A DNA stretch of 64,000 bases from NCBI GenBank assembly GCA_017620975.1, contig JAGAUD010000022.1, positions 1 through 64,000 of the forward strand, in the 5' to 3' direction. Both the position numbers and the translations under genes were made by a program. Source of the DNA: Lachnospiraceae bacterium (GTDB lineage: Bacteria; Bacillota_A; Clostridia; Lachnospirales; Lachnospiraceae). Under the pieces are notes generated by a model. The model did no database searches and had not been told where the DNA came from. It saw nothing but the letters and a program-made list of their open reading frames with translations. Positions 7,584 to 15,833 of the stretch are shown here, piece by piece (position 1 is the first letter of the stretch; the number at the start of each line of letters is the position of its first letter).

Positions 7584-8876
7584 TTATACCATAACGGCGT
7601 CTTCCAGATTCATGGCCTCAACATATCTGTCCTGAAAACTGTCCTGTTCGGCCAAATTGATGACTGTTGTCTTGTCAACAATGTCATCGATCGCGCTTTG
7701 GGCTTCTGTTTTTTCGCAGAATCCATACCGGAAAATCCCTGCAAGGGCAGTGTTTCCGCCGGACTCCACCTTATGGGAAAGGACCCTGGGAATCAGGCCG
7801 ATTGCCGCTGCATCCTCTGACTGCAGAAAATAGCCGAATCCGCCTGCCAGTACCACTCTCTTAATCTGAGCAATATCAGAAAGACCATATTTCAAAGCAA
7901 GTGTCCCAATCCCGGCAGCGATAGCAGCTTTGGCAAGCTGAAGATTTCGAATGCTCTGCTGTGTCACCCTGACATTGCCTATCAGGACACCTTCCTCGAA
8001 ATATTCATCAGCCAGCAATCCCGTATCGTCCACCAGACCTTTGCGAAGCAGTTCCGCCGTCAGATGTACCATGTCAGCACCCCAGACTCCGGTAGTCACG
8101 CCGCCTTCAAAAGCAGGGCCTGCTGCCGTGGAACAGGCAATGATCCGATCCCGGTTCCCCAGCGCCATCTCACCATTGGTTCCCAAATCAATGAAAAGCG
8201 TGATATCTTCCCTCTCAGCCATTTCACCGGCATAGATTCCTGCCAGAATATCTCCTCCCACGAAGGCAGAAAGTCCCCCAAAAACCTCTCCTGTCATTTC
8301 ACCCAGTTTGATTTCCCGCTTTTTCAGGTGTGAGGCATGAAAAGGCACACGCCCCAGTTCTGCCGGGTCATCTCCCATCAGAAGATAGGTCATGGTAGTG
8401 TTGCCTGCAATCATCAACTTCCAGTCATCATCACTCAAGCCCTCACCGCCCCGGTCTGCAGCTGCCTGCTCTTTCAAATGGTTCAGTCCCTGCACCAAAA
8501 CTTTACGGATTCCTGCCTTCATGACCTCTGCGTCCGCCGGATTCCCCGCAGCCTGAATTCTGGAAAGCACATCTCTACCATATTTTACCTGAGGGTTCAC
8601 CGTCGCAAAGCGCCCCTCCTCTTTACCATCCCGTCCAAACAACACCATGGCAACGGTAGTGGTACCGATATCTACAGCCACCAGTTTGCGAGACTCTTCA
8701 CTAAAAGCACACTGCTCCTGCCACACCTTAAGCAGACCACCGTCTGCTACAATCGTCATGCCTTGTGCCTGTCCAAAACACCTACCACACCCTGTACAGA
8801 TGTGGCACCTATTTCCTACAAGCCTGCCTTTTGATGTATCTAGTGCCATGTTTTTTCCTGTTACAAGCTTTTCCAT
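7584..8876 (-). CDS. ASKHA-domain protein, corrinoid-activator-like (DUF4445)
   Basis: A 430-residue protein of the DUF4445/RACo group, ATPases of the acetate kinase-Hsp70-actin fold that reduce the cobalt of corrinoid methyltransferases. The phosphate-binding loops appear as AVDIGTTTVAMVLFG near residue 67 and DLGTNGEMALG near residue 230, with LAGGFGYF near the C terminus. The N terminus has CHICTGCGRC, a C-X2-C-X2-C-X2-C cluster that could bind an iron-sulfur centre in place of the ferredoxin domain of RACo. It starts 15 nt after the DUF4250 gene; a GTG at 8885 is an alternative start. No corrinoid protein gene is nearby, so the target is unknown. Confidence 0.75.
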   Translation of the reverse strand: MEKLVTGKNMALDTSKGRLVGNRCHICTGCGRCFGQAQGMTIVADGGLLKVWQEQCAFSEESRKLVAVDIGTTTVAMVLFGRDGKEEGRFATVNPQVKYGRDVLSRIQAAGNPADAEVMKAGIRKVLVQGLNHLKEQAAADRGGEGLSDDDWKLMIAGNTTMTYLLMGDDPAELGRVPFHASHLKKREIKLGEMTGEVFGGLSAFVGGDILAGIYAGEMAEREDITLFIDLGTNGEMALGNRDRIIACSTAAGPAFEGGVTTGVWGADMVHLTAELLRKGLVDDTGLLADEYFEEGVLIGNVRVTQQSIRNLQLAKAAIAAGIGTLALKYGLSDIAQIKRVVLAGGFGYFLQSEDAAAIGLIPRVLSHKVESGGNTALAGIFRYGFCEKTEAQSAIDDIVDKTTVINLAEQDSFQDRYVEAMNLEDAVMV

Positions 8877-8890
8877 TCTTCTCACCCGGG

Positions 8891-9064
8891 TTACACAAAC
8901 TGATTTCTCTCTTTATCATAAAGATAATCTATAGACGCCAGCTTATCTGTAATCTCTTTCTCTTCCATATCCAGATCTTCACACATAGCAGAAAGACTGG
9001 AATAATAATCCCGCAGTTTCAGATTCACGAAACTGAGCAGCATCACCGGATCCTTCGGTATCAT
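8891..9064 (-). CDS. DUF4250 domain protein (57 aa)
   Basis: A short gene encoding 57 residues that begins MIPKDPVMLLSFVNLKLRD and ends with the ERNQFV tail typical of DUF4250 proteins of Clostridia. Its function is unknown. The ATG at 9064 lies 7 nt after AGGAGG; an ATG at 9070 is too close to that site. It follows the oligoendopeptidase gene by 11 nt and precedes the ASKHA gene by 14 nt, so the three form an operon. The protein is acidic and probably helical, with no membrane segment. Confidence 0.85.
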   Translation of the reverse strand: MIPKDPVMLLSFVNLKLRDYYSSLSAMCEDLDMEEKEITDKLASIDYLYDKERNQFV

Positions 9065-9075
9065 CTTCATCCCTC

Positions 9076-10770
9076 CTACATCTGACTCAATAAAGTTTCT
9101 TTTGCCTGTGCAACGGCTTTCGCCACGCTGCCCTCTTCAAAAGGCACTGCAAGATTGGCATAACGCAGCGTCTCTTTGTAGCTCATGCTGCCGCCACAGC
9201 TGCACAGCTTCTTGTAATCCTCCCAGGCAGCCTCGTGATTCTCCCGGTTCTTGCCGGCAAACTCCATAGCTCCCATGGTAGTCAGCGTGTAGTTGATATA
9301 GTAGAAAGGATAGAGGTAAATATGAAGCTTATGATACCAGTATCCGCCTCTCTCCATAAATTCATCATTATCGTAAGTACGCCATGGCATATATTTTTCT
9401 TCCAGCTTATGCCACTCATAAGTACGTTCCTTGGGCGTCAATTCCGGATGAGCATAACAAATATGCTGGAACTCGTCCACTGCCACTCCAAAAGGCACGA
9501 AAGTAATGGCATCCTGCAGGTGGGCAAAGCGGAACTTATCAGCCTGCTCCCCGAAGAACCATTCCGCATAAGGGTAAGAAAACTGCTCCATGGACATGGA
9601 ATGAATCTCCGCAATATCCGTGGATACACCGTAATAATCGGATATAGGCTGATGACGCATAGCCATATATCCCGCAAAAGCATGTCCCAGCTCATGGGTC
9701 AATACCTGCATATCTCCGATGGTATGATTAAAGCAGGAGAACACAAAAGGTGCTTTCAGAGAGGGTAAAGTAGTCATATACCCGGTGGAAGCCTTCCCCG
9801 GCTTATTCTTCAGATCCATCAGTTCATGATCGATCATGAAATCAATGAACTCCCCTGTTTCAGGACTCATCTCATGGTACATCTTTCCGGCCTGCTCCAC
9901 CATGAAATCATCATCCCCTGCAGGCTCTGCATTGCCGTCAGGATATACACGATTCTCATCATACACCATGATCTTATCCACACCCAGACGTTTTGCCTGT
10001 GCTTCATACAGCTTCCGACACAGCGGTACCAGTTCCCGGCGCACCTGTTCTCTGAAAGAAGCCACTTCCTCTACACCGTAATCTGTCCTGCCCTGATTCA
10101 TATAACCTAAAGGGATATAGTTTTCAAAGCCCAGATTCCGACCCATCTCATTTCGGATAGTAATCAGCTCATCCCAGATTTCCTCCAACCGTTCTTCATG
10201 AGAATGGTAAAAATCAGAATAGGCCCGGAAAGCAGCCTTTCTCTTCTCCCTGTCTTCATGTTCAAAATATTTCTGTATGCCATACAGATTCAGCGTCTGT
10301 CCCTCAAATTCAATGGCCGCAGAAGCCATGATCTTCTGGTATTCATCGGTCAGCTTAGCCTCTTTCTGCATCAGAGGAATATTGGCTTCACAGAAAGCCT
10401 TCTGCTGCAGCTCCATCTGCACAAACAGCTGCTTTCCGAACTCTGCTTCGAAATCAGGCCTGAATTTGCTGTCCATAAATGCCTGATTCAAAGCAATCAG
10501 GTAAGGCATCACCAAAGGATATTGCTCATTCAGATACGCATTCTCCTTCTCATAATATTCATCTGTAGTATCTACTGTATGTCTGATGTGTACGGTACTG
10601 AAGCTTGTTGTCAGCTCCTGGGATATTCCATCCATTTCCATCATACACGCTCTGACCTGCTGATATTCTTCTGCTGCCTGCACTCTGGCAGTAAGCTCCT
10701 GTGCCTTATTCTTCAAAGCCTCCAGATCCGGCCTTTCATACTTCAATGTAGTAAATTTAAAATCGTTCAT
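9076..10770 (-). CDS. pepF: Oligoendopeptidase F, M3 family metallopeptidase
   Basis: A 564-residue M3 peptidase, a zinc enzyme that cuts short peptides in the cytosol. The zinc site HELGHAFAGYM (HEXXH) is near residue 360, followed by the downstream Glu region EIHSMSMEQF. The length fits the M3 oligoendopeptidase group (560-600 residues). AAAGGA stands about 10 nt before the ATG. It heads an operon with the DUF4250 and ASKHA genes. It lies 167 nt downstream of clpB, with a stem-loop in between (10896-10922), so read-through from clpB is possible. Confidence 0.9.
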   Translation of the reverse strand: MNDFKFTTLKYERPDLEALKNKAQELTARVQAAEEYQQVRACMMEMDGISQELTTSFSTVHIRHTVDTTDEYYEKENAYLNEQYPLVMPYLIALNQAFMDSKFRPDFEAEFGKQLFVQMELQQKAFCEANIPLMQKEAKLTDEYQKIMASAAIEFEGQTLNLYGIQKYFEHEDREKRKAAFRAYSDFYHSHEERLEEIWDELITIRNEMGRNLGFENYIPLGYMNQGRTDYGVEEVASFREQVRRELVPLCRKLYEAQAKRLGVDKIMVYDENRVYPDGNAEPAGDDDFMVEQAGKMYHEMSPETGEFIDFMIDHELMDLKNKPGKASTGYMTTLPSLKAPFVFSCFNHTIGDMQVLTHELGHAFAGYMAMRHQPISDYYGVSTDIAEIHSMSMEQFSYPYAEWFFGEQADKFRFAHLQDAITFVPFGVAVDEFQHICYAHPELTPKERTYEWHKLEEKYMPWRTYDNDEFMERGGYWYHKLHIYLYPFYYINYTLTTMGAMEFAGKNRENHEAAWEDYKKLCSCGGSMSYKETLRYANLAVPFEEGSVAKAVAQAKETLLSQM

Positions 10771-10937
10771 GCTATTCCTGTCCTTTCTCGCTAATATTCT
10801 CTATTATATAACAGCTTAAACATTTGCGCCACATTTTTACATAAAAAGACTGCTGCAATTTTACTTGATCCAAACAAAGGGTTAGGACAACGATAAGGGC
10901 CTTGGATATCATCCAAAGCCCTCCTGCATCAGCCTTC

Positions 10938-13529
10938 TTAGATTCTGTCTTTCACCTGTGCCTTCAGTTCCTCATTCTCAACAGTAATCAGAATGGTATC
11001 CCCTTCTCTTACCTGGTCTGCCAGAATCAGTTTTGCAGCCAGAGTCTCCACATACTTCTGCACATAACGCTTCAGGGGTCTTGCGCCGTAAACCGGATTA
11101 TAAGCATTCTCCACGATAAATTCTCCGGCCTGCTCTGACAGTTCAATCGTCAGCTCCTTGTCAGCCAGACGTCTGTTCAAATCATCAATGATCAGATGAA
11201 TGATACCGCCAATGTTCTCCTTCGTCAGAGGCTTGAACAGAATAGTCTCATCCAGTCGGTTCAGAAATTCCGGTCTGAAATGATTGCGCAGATCATTCAT
11301 GACCAGTTCTTCTGCCTCAGGCCTGATCGAACCGTCCTCGTTGATTCCGTCAAGCAGATAGTTAGCTCCTATATTGGAAGTCATGATAAGGATGGTATTC
11401 TTGAAATCCACGGTCCGTCCCTGGGAATCCGTCACACGACCGTCATCCAGCACCTGCAGCAGAACGTTGAATACATCCGGATGCGCCTTTTCAATCTCAT
11501 CAAACAACACTACACTGTAAGGCTTCCTGCGGACTGCCTCTGTCAGCTGACCGCCCTCTTCATAGCCTACATATCCGGGAGGCGCTCCAATCAGTCTGGA
11601 TACGGAGAACTTCTCCATATACTCACTCATATCGATACGCACCATATTATTCTCATCATCAAACAAAGCTGCTGCCAATGACTTGGCCAGTTCTGTTTTA
11701 CCGACACCGGTAGGTCCCAGGAACAGGAAAGAACCGATAGGCTTCTCAGGATCCTTGATACCTGCTTTGGAACGGATGATGGCTTCCGTTACTTTGGTCA
11801 CGCCTTCCTCCTGACCGATCACTCGCTTATGAAGTTCGTCATCCAAATGAAGCGTCTTATTCCGTTCGCTTTCTGTCAGCTTCGCTACCGGAATACCGGT
11901 CCAACGGGAAATGATTCTGGCAATCTCATCCTCGGATACCTTTTCATGCACCAGAGACAGCTGGGAAGCATTCACACTCTCTTCCTCCTGCTCCAGCTGC
12001 TTCTTCAATGCAGGAAGTCTGCCGTAACTAAGCTCTGCCGCTTTTTCCAGATTCCCTTCTCTCTGGGCAATCTGAATCTGGCTGTTGACCTCATCGATCT
12101 CCTCACGCAGCTTTGAAAGCTTCTCCACAGAATTCTTCTCATTGTCCCACTGGGCCTTTCGACTGGCGAAATCATCCTTAAGCTCTGCCAGCTCTTTCTG
12201 CAGGCTTTCCAGTCTTTCCCGGCTCAGACGGTCATCTTCCTTTTTCAGTGCAGCTTCCTCGATTTCCATCTGCATGATCCTACGCTGCAATTCATCCAGC
12301 TCGGTAGGCATGCTGTCCAGCTCCGTCTTAATCAGCGCACAGGCCTCATCCACCAGATCAATGGCCTTATCCGGCAGGAATCTGTCTGAAATATATCTGT
12401 TAGACAAAACAGCAGCACTTACCAGAGCATTGTCCATGATTTTTACACCATGATATACCTCATAGCGCTCCTTCAGTCCACGCAGAATGGAAATGGTATC
12501 CTCCACCGTAGGTTCATCCACCATAACCGGCTGGAAACGACGCTCCAGTGCCGGATCCTTCTCGATATACTGACGGTATTCGTCAAGCGTGGTAGCACCG
12601 ATACAATGCAGTTCACCTCTTGCCAGCATAGGTTTCAGCATATTTCCGGCATCCAAAGCACCGTCCGTTTTACCTGCACCTACAATCGTATGCAGCTCAT
12701 CGATGAAAAGAATAATCTGTCCGTCACTATTCTTCACCTCTTCCAGCACTGCTTTCAGACGTTCCTCAAATTCACCTCTGTACTTGGCACCTGCCACAAG
12801 TGCACCCATATCCAGAGAGAAAATCTTCTTATCTTTCAGTCCCTGTGGAACATCTCCACGAACGATTCTCTGAGCAAGCCCTTCTACTACAGCTGTCTTA
12901 CCTACACCGGGTTCACCGATCAGTACCGGATTGTTCTTAGTCTTACGGGACAGGATACGGATAATATTACGAATTTCACTGTCACGCCCGATAACAGGAT
13001 CCAGTTTCTGGTTCCTTGCCTTCTCTACAAGCTCCTGACCGTATTTTTCCAAAGTATCATAAGTAGCTTCCGGATTGTCGCTGGTCACACGCTGATTGCC
13101 TCTTACAGTTGAAAGCGCCTGCAGGAAACGTTCTCTCGTAATTCCGTATTCCTTCCATATCTGCGCAATTTCCTTGTTGGGATTCTTGATCATCGCCAGG
13201 AACAGATGCTCCACGGATACATATTCATCTCCCAACTGCTTTGCTTCATCCTCTGCACTGATCAATACCTTATTCAGAGCCTGACCGATATAAACCTGCC
13301 CGCCCTGGACCTTGGTACGCTTCTCAACTGCCTGCTTTGCGCGGTTCACAAAATGTTCTTTCTGAATCTCCATCTTTTCGATGAGCTTCAAAATAAGGCT
13401 GTCTTCTATGGTCAAAAGGCTGTAAAGTAAATGTTCCTGCTCAATTTCCTGATTACCATATTCATAGGCAAGACTTTCACAGCCTTGCACAGCCTGCATG
13501 GACTTCTGGGTAAATTTTTGAATGTTCAT
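10938..13529 (-). CDS. clpB: ATP-dependent disaggregase ClpB
   Basis: A full-length ClpB/Hsp104 chaperone of 863 residues that unfolds and rescues aggregated proteins with DnaK. The order is N-terminal Clp repeats (1-145), AAA module 1 with Walker [10 protein letters not shown] near residue 205, a long charged coiled-coil M domain (about 405-525), AAA module 2 with GPTGVGKTE near 605, and the C-terminal domain. The coiled coil distinguishes it from ClpC/ClpA. The start at 13529 follows AAGGAGGG by 7 nt; the 16-codon extension upstream has no ribosome site. No CtsR or CIRCE operator could be seen in the upstream 100 nt. Confidence 0.95.
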   Translation of the reverse strand: MNIQKFTQKSMQAVQGCESLAYEYGNQEIEQEHLLYSLLTIEDSLILKLIEKMEIQKEHFVNRAKQAVEKRTKVQGGQVYIGQALNKVLISAEDEAKQLGDEYVSVEHLFLAMIKNPNKEIAQIWKEYGITRERFLQALSTVRGNQRVTSDNPEATYDTLEKYGQELVEKARNQKLDPVIGRDSEIRNIIRILSRKTKNNPVLIGEPGVGKTAVVEGLAQRIVRGDVPQGLKDKKIFSLDMGALVAGAKYRGEFEERLKAVLEEVKNSDGQIILFIDELHTIVGAGKTDGALDAGNMLKPMLARGELHCIGATTLDEYRQYIEKDPALERRFQPVMVDEPTVEDTISILRGLKERYEVYHGVKIMDNALVSAAVLSNRYISDRFLPDKAIDLVDEACALIKTELDSMPTELDELQRRIMQMEIEEAALKKEDDRLSRERLESLQKELAELKDDFASRKAQWDNEKNSVEKLSKLREEIDEVNSQIQIAQREGNLEKAAELSYGRLPALKKQLEQEEESVNASQLSLVHEKVSEDEIARIISRWTGIPVAKLTESERNKTLHLDDELHKRVIGQEEGVTKVTEAIIRSKAGIKDPEKPIGSFLFLGPTGVGKTELAKSLAAALFDDENNMVRIDMSEYMEKFSVSRLIGAPPGYVGYEEGGQLTEAVRRKPYSVVLFDEIEKAHPDVFNVLLQVLDDGRVTDSQGRTVDFKNTILIMTSNIGANYLLDGINEDGSIRPEAEELVMNDLRNHFRPEFLNRLDETILFKPLTKENIGGIIHLIIDDLNRRLADKELTIELSEQAGEFIVENAYNPVYGARPLKRYVQKYVETLAAKLILADQVREGDTILITVENEELKAQVKDRI

Positions 13530-13562
13530 TACATAGCCCTCCTTTTTCTTTGTTCTATCAAT

Positions 13563-13590
13563 AATATAACACAACAAACAAAGAAATCAA
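13563..13590 (-). promoter_or_regulatory. Likely clpB promoter
   Basis: On the minus strand TTGATT (13585-13590) and TATATT (13563-13568) are separated by 16 nt and lie about 35 nt ahead of the clpB start. Confidence 0.5.
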
Positions 13591-13635
13591 TAGGCAAATG
13601 ATAAATATTTTATAAAATTAACAGTTTACACGTCA

Positions 13636-14337
13636 CTATCTGCACACCCGCATCAAATCTTCTCCCGCTTTCACCCGAGGATTATCACACACAATCACAT
13701 CCCCGTAATCCTTAGCCTCCACAACAGTAATCACAACTGACGGATCATACCCTTCTTCCCTAATCCCTTCAATATCGAACTCCAAAAGCGGCTTTCCCTT
13801 ATTTACCACCTCATTCTGCACAATCCTGGAACGATAATGCCGTCCCTCCAGTTCCTCCGTATCAATCCCGGCCCGGATCAACAGCTCAATCCCATAATCT
13901 GTCTTAAGCCGCATGGCATTCCCGGTAGGATACAGCTTCGTAATCTTCCCTGCCGCCGGAGCATACACCATCCCCTGCTCCGGTACAATCCTCGCTCCTC
14001 TCCCGGTTCCTTCCCGCAGATAACACACCTCCCCTGCCACAGGACTCCCTACAGTCCATCCCAACGCTATCCTTTTCTCCCCCGGCATCCCGGCTTTCTT
14101 CCCATTTCTTCCATTCCTCTTCCTTCCACTCATTCCTCTCTCTTCTATCCCACCTGTTCCTATCCCATCCACTCCCTTCCCGGTTATTCCATTTCCATCC
14201 ATCCCAGCCGCACTATCACTCCATCCCTCTCTTTCCCCTTGCTCCTCTTCTTTCCCCTTACTCCATCCGAATCTTCCAATCAACAATCCTGCCAGGAAGA
14301 ACACCGACGAGCACCAAACATTCACAACCAAATCCAT
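13636..14337 (-). CDS. Membrane-anchored EIIA-Glc-like protein lacking catalytic histidines
   Basis: A 233-residue protein with one N-terminal membrane segment (residues 4-22), a low-complexity Gly/Arg/Lys linker (25-88), and a C-terminal domain of the glucose-type PTS EIIA fold (about 92-233). The EIIA landmarks are recognisable: GSPVAGEV, APAAGKI, PTGNAM and ELLIRAGIDTEEL. Active EIIA has GHA and LIHIGIDT; here the first His is Asn and the phosphorylated His is Arg, so it cannot carry phosphate by the known mechanism. The ATG at 14337 follows GAGGTGG by 5 nt; a TTG at 14364 is an alternative. The function is unknown; a structural or sensor role at the membrane is an inference. Confidence 0.75.
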   Translation of the reverse strand: MDLVVNVWCSSVFFLAGLLIGRFGWSKGKEEEQGEREGWSDSAAGMDGNGITGKGVDGIGTGGIEERGMSGRKRNGRNGKKAGMPGEKRIALGWTVGSPVAGEVCYLREGTGRGARIVPEQGMVYAPAAGKITKLYPTGNAMRLKTDYGIELLIRAGIDTEELEGRHYRSRIVQNEVVNKGKPLLEFDIEGIREEGYDPSVVITVVEAKDYGDVIVCDNPRVKAGEDLMRVCR

Positions 14338-14480
14338 AAAAGCCACCTCTTTCCTTCTTTCCAAATAATTTCCGCCAAACTAAATTATTTTATACATTCT
14401 CCTACACATTCTTTTATATTCTTACATACTTAATGCGGAATAATTACTGTTCAGAACCCTTTAAAATATTCAAAAAATTG

Positions 14481-14510
14481 TTGACACACCGCCCACCCCG
14501 GTGGTATACT
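14481..14510 (+). promoter_or_regulatory. Promoter of the cold-shock gene
   Basis: TTGACA (14481-14486) and TATACT (14505-14510) are 18 nt apart. Transcription would start near 14517 and give a leader of about 150 nt, typical of cold-shock genes. Confidence 0.8.
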
Positions 14511-14541
14511 GCAACTGTATTCTAAATGAAAGTCATTGAAC

Positions 14542-14603
14542 TCACATATTTTTGTAAGTCATTGTTACTTTTAATGATGGTTTACAAAAATATGTGATTT
14601 TTT
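14542..14603 (+). promoter_or_regulatory. Long hairpin with T run in the csp leader
   Basis: A perfect 16-bp inverted repeat (14542-14557 with 14582-14597) encloses a 24-nt loop and is followed by six T residues. It has the form of an intrinsic terminator inside the 5' leader of the cold-shock gene, about 70 nt before the start codon. It could act as a temperature-dependent attenuator or as an RNA thermosensor. Confidence 0.7.
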
Positions 14604-14670
14604 ATGTCCTACGTTTTAGAATCACCAACATTAACGGGATTTTTGTCCCATTCCCAAGGAGGAGATTATT

Positions 14671-14886
14671 ATGAATAACGGTACAGTTAAGTGGTTCAAT
14701 GCTCAGAAGGGCTACGGTTTTATCACCAACGATGCTAACGGCGAGGAAGTATTCGTACATTTCTCAGCTATCAACGCTCAGGGCTTCAAGTCTCTGGAAG
14801 AAGGTCAGAAAGTTACTTTCGAAACAGAGTGTGATCCTCAGAACAGCAGCAAGGTTCGCGCTACCAACGTTACTGTTGTAGCTTAA
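14671..14886 (+). CDS. Cold-shock protein (CspA family)
   Basis: A 71-residue single OB-fold cold-shock protein. RNP1 (KGYGFIT) and RNP2 (VFVHFSAI), which bind single-stranded RNA or DNA, are both intact. The length is usual for the family. AAGGAGGAG stands about 8 nt before the ATG. It acts as an RNA chaperone that melts secondary structure, and may autoregulate through its own long structured leader. It is monocistronic, with a promoter upstream and a terminator downstream. Confidence 0.95.
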   Translation: MNNGTVKWFNAQKGYGFITNDANGEEVFVHFSAINAQGFKSLEEGQKVTFETECDPQNSSKVRATNVTVVA

Positions 14887-14904
14887 TTGCATCAGACGAA
14901 TCCG

Positions 14905-14940
14905 GACCGGTAAGGGATACTTACCGGTCACTTTCTTCTT
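14905..14940 (+). terminator. Terminator of the cold-shock gene
   Basis: GACCGGTAAG and CTTACCGGTC form a perfect 10-bp stem around GGATA, followed by a T/C-rich run. Confidence 0.85.
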
Positions 14941-14941
14941 A

Positions 14942-14970
14942 TTGACAAATTTTACCATTTAGTATATGAT
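14942..14970 (+). promoter_or_regulatory. Promoter of the mntP riboswitch transcript
   Basis: TTGACA (14942-14947) and TATGAT (14965-14970) are 17 nt apart, directly after the csp terminator and upstream of the yybP-ykoY leader. Confidence 0.8.
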
Positions 14971-14989
14971 AGATTCACTTGTGTACATC

Positions 14990-15182
14990 CTGTGAGGGAG
15001 TAGTTGGCGGCAATAACCGCGATAATGTCAACATAATGATGCATCGCGCATCTGGCATTATCTAAGCATCATCCTTGATTTTCCATAGAATATAAGACTT
15101 GATATGGGGATTGAAAGGGAATGTGATAATGAGACTCATGGACAATAGCGGCTCATGCCGTTTATTGTCTGTGAGTTTTTTG
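14990..15182 (+). promoter_or_regulatory. yybP-ykoY manganese riboswitch with terminator
   Basis: The leader contains GAGGGAGTAGTTGGCGG, matching the conserved GGGAGUAG segment of the yybP-ykoY aptamer, followed by paired segments (GCATCGCGC region, 15035-15075) that would form its helices. A long terminator hairpin follows: 15134-15152 pairs with 15157-15176 and ends in six T residues. Mn2+ binding to this aptamer class is known to favour expression of manganese efflux genes, which fits mntP downstream. The exact aptamer boundaries were not computed. Confidence 0.8.
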
Positions 15183-15204
15183 TTTACTTGAAAGGAGAAA
15201 AATA

Positions 15205-15768
15205 ATGAGTACTTTTAGTTTGTTCATCATCGCTGTGGGATTATCTATGGATGCTTTCGCAGTTTCTATCTGTAAGGGTCTGGCCATGCAAAAGATTTCT
15301 CTGAAAAAAGCCGGTATCGTGGGCTTATGGTTCGGTGGATTTCAGGCACTGATGCCATCCATCGGCTATATACTGGGAATCCAGTTCGAAAGCTACATAA
15401 CCTCCATCGACCACTGGATTGCCTTCGTATTACTGTCTCTGATTGGTATTTCTATGATCAAAGAAGCTATGGGTAAAGAGGAAGAATGTCATGATGACTC
15501 CCTTGGTATAAAAACCATGTCCCTGCTGGCCGTTGCTACCAGTATTGATGCCCTGGCTGTAGGCGTTACCTTTGCTTTCCTGCAAGTAAATATTGTCCCC
15601 GCAGTAAGCTTTATCGGTGTCATCACATTCCTTTTATCCATGGTAGGTGTAAAAGTCGGCAATGTATTCGGTGTCCGTTACAAATCCAAAGCTGAACTGG
15701 CTGGCGGAATCATCCTTATTCTTATGGGCATCAAGATTCTGCTGGAACATCTCGGAATTCTGGGCTAA
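15205..15768 (+). CDS. mntP: Manganese efflux pump MntP
   Basis: A 187-residue membrane protein of the MntP (YebN) family that exports Mn2+ from the cytosol. Six membrane segments are seen in two three-helix repeats, each with the conserved acidic motif: [13 protein letters not shown] near residue 14 and [13 protein letters not shown] near residue 115. The length matches characterised MntP proteins. AAAGGAGA stands 6 nt before the ATG. Its expression is set by the manganese riboswitch upstream. Confidence 0.95.
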   Translation: MSTFSLFIIAVGLSMDAFAVSICKGLAMQKISLKKAGIVGLWFGGFQALMPSIGYILGIQFESYITSIDHWIAFVLLSLIGISMIKEAMGKEEECHDDSLGIKTMSLLAVATSIDALAVGVTFAFLQVNIVPAVSFIGVITFLLSMVGVKVGNVFGVRYKSKAELAGGIILILMGIKILLEHLGILG

Positions 15769-15787
15769 GTAAATTTTTCTGCAAATA

Positions 15788-15825
15788 CAGGGCTGCCTGC
15801 AAATTGATATCTGCAGGCAGCCCTG
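15788..15825. terminator. Bidirectional terminator after mntP
   Basis: A perfect 14-bp stem (15788-15801 with 15812-15825) around a 10-nt loop separates mntP from the convergent ABC permease gene. The T run is short on both sides. Confidence 0.7.
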
Positions 15826-15833
15826 TTTGGCAT

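Noticed and set aside
10896..10922. Stem-loop between clpB and pepF as an intrinsic terminator
   Set aside because: The stem is clear but no T run follows on the minus strand; it is mentioned only as a possible partial barrier.
14100..14260. Pyrimidine-rich, repeat-like stretch on the plus strand, considered as a tandem repeat array
   Set aside because: It has no regular period; it is the antisense of the Gly/Arg/Lys-rich linker of the EIIA-like protein.
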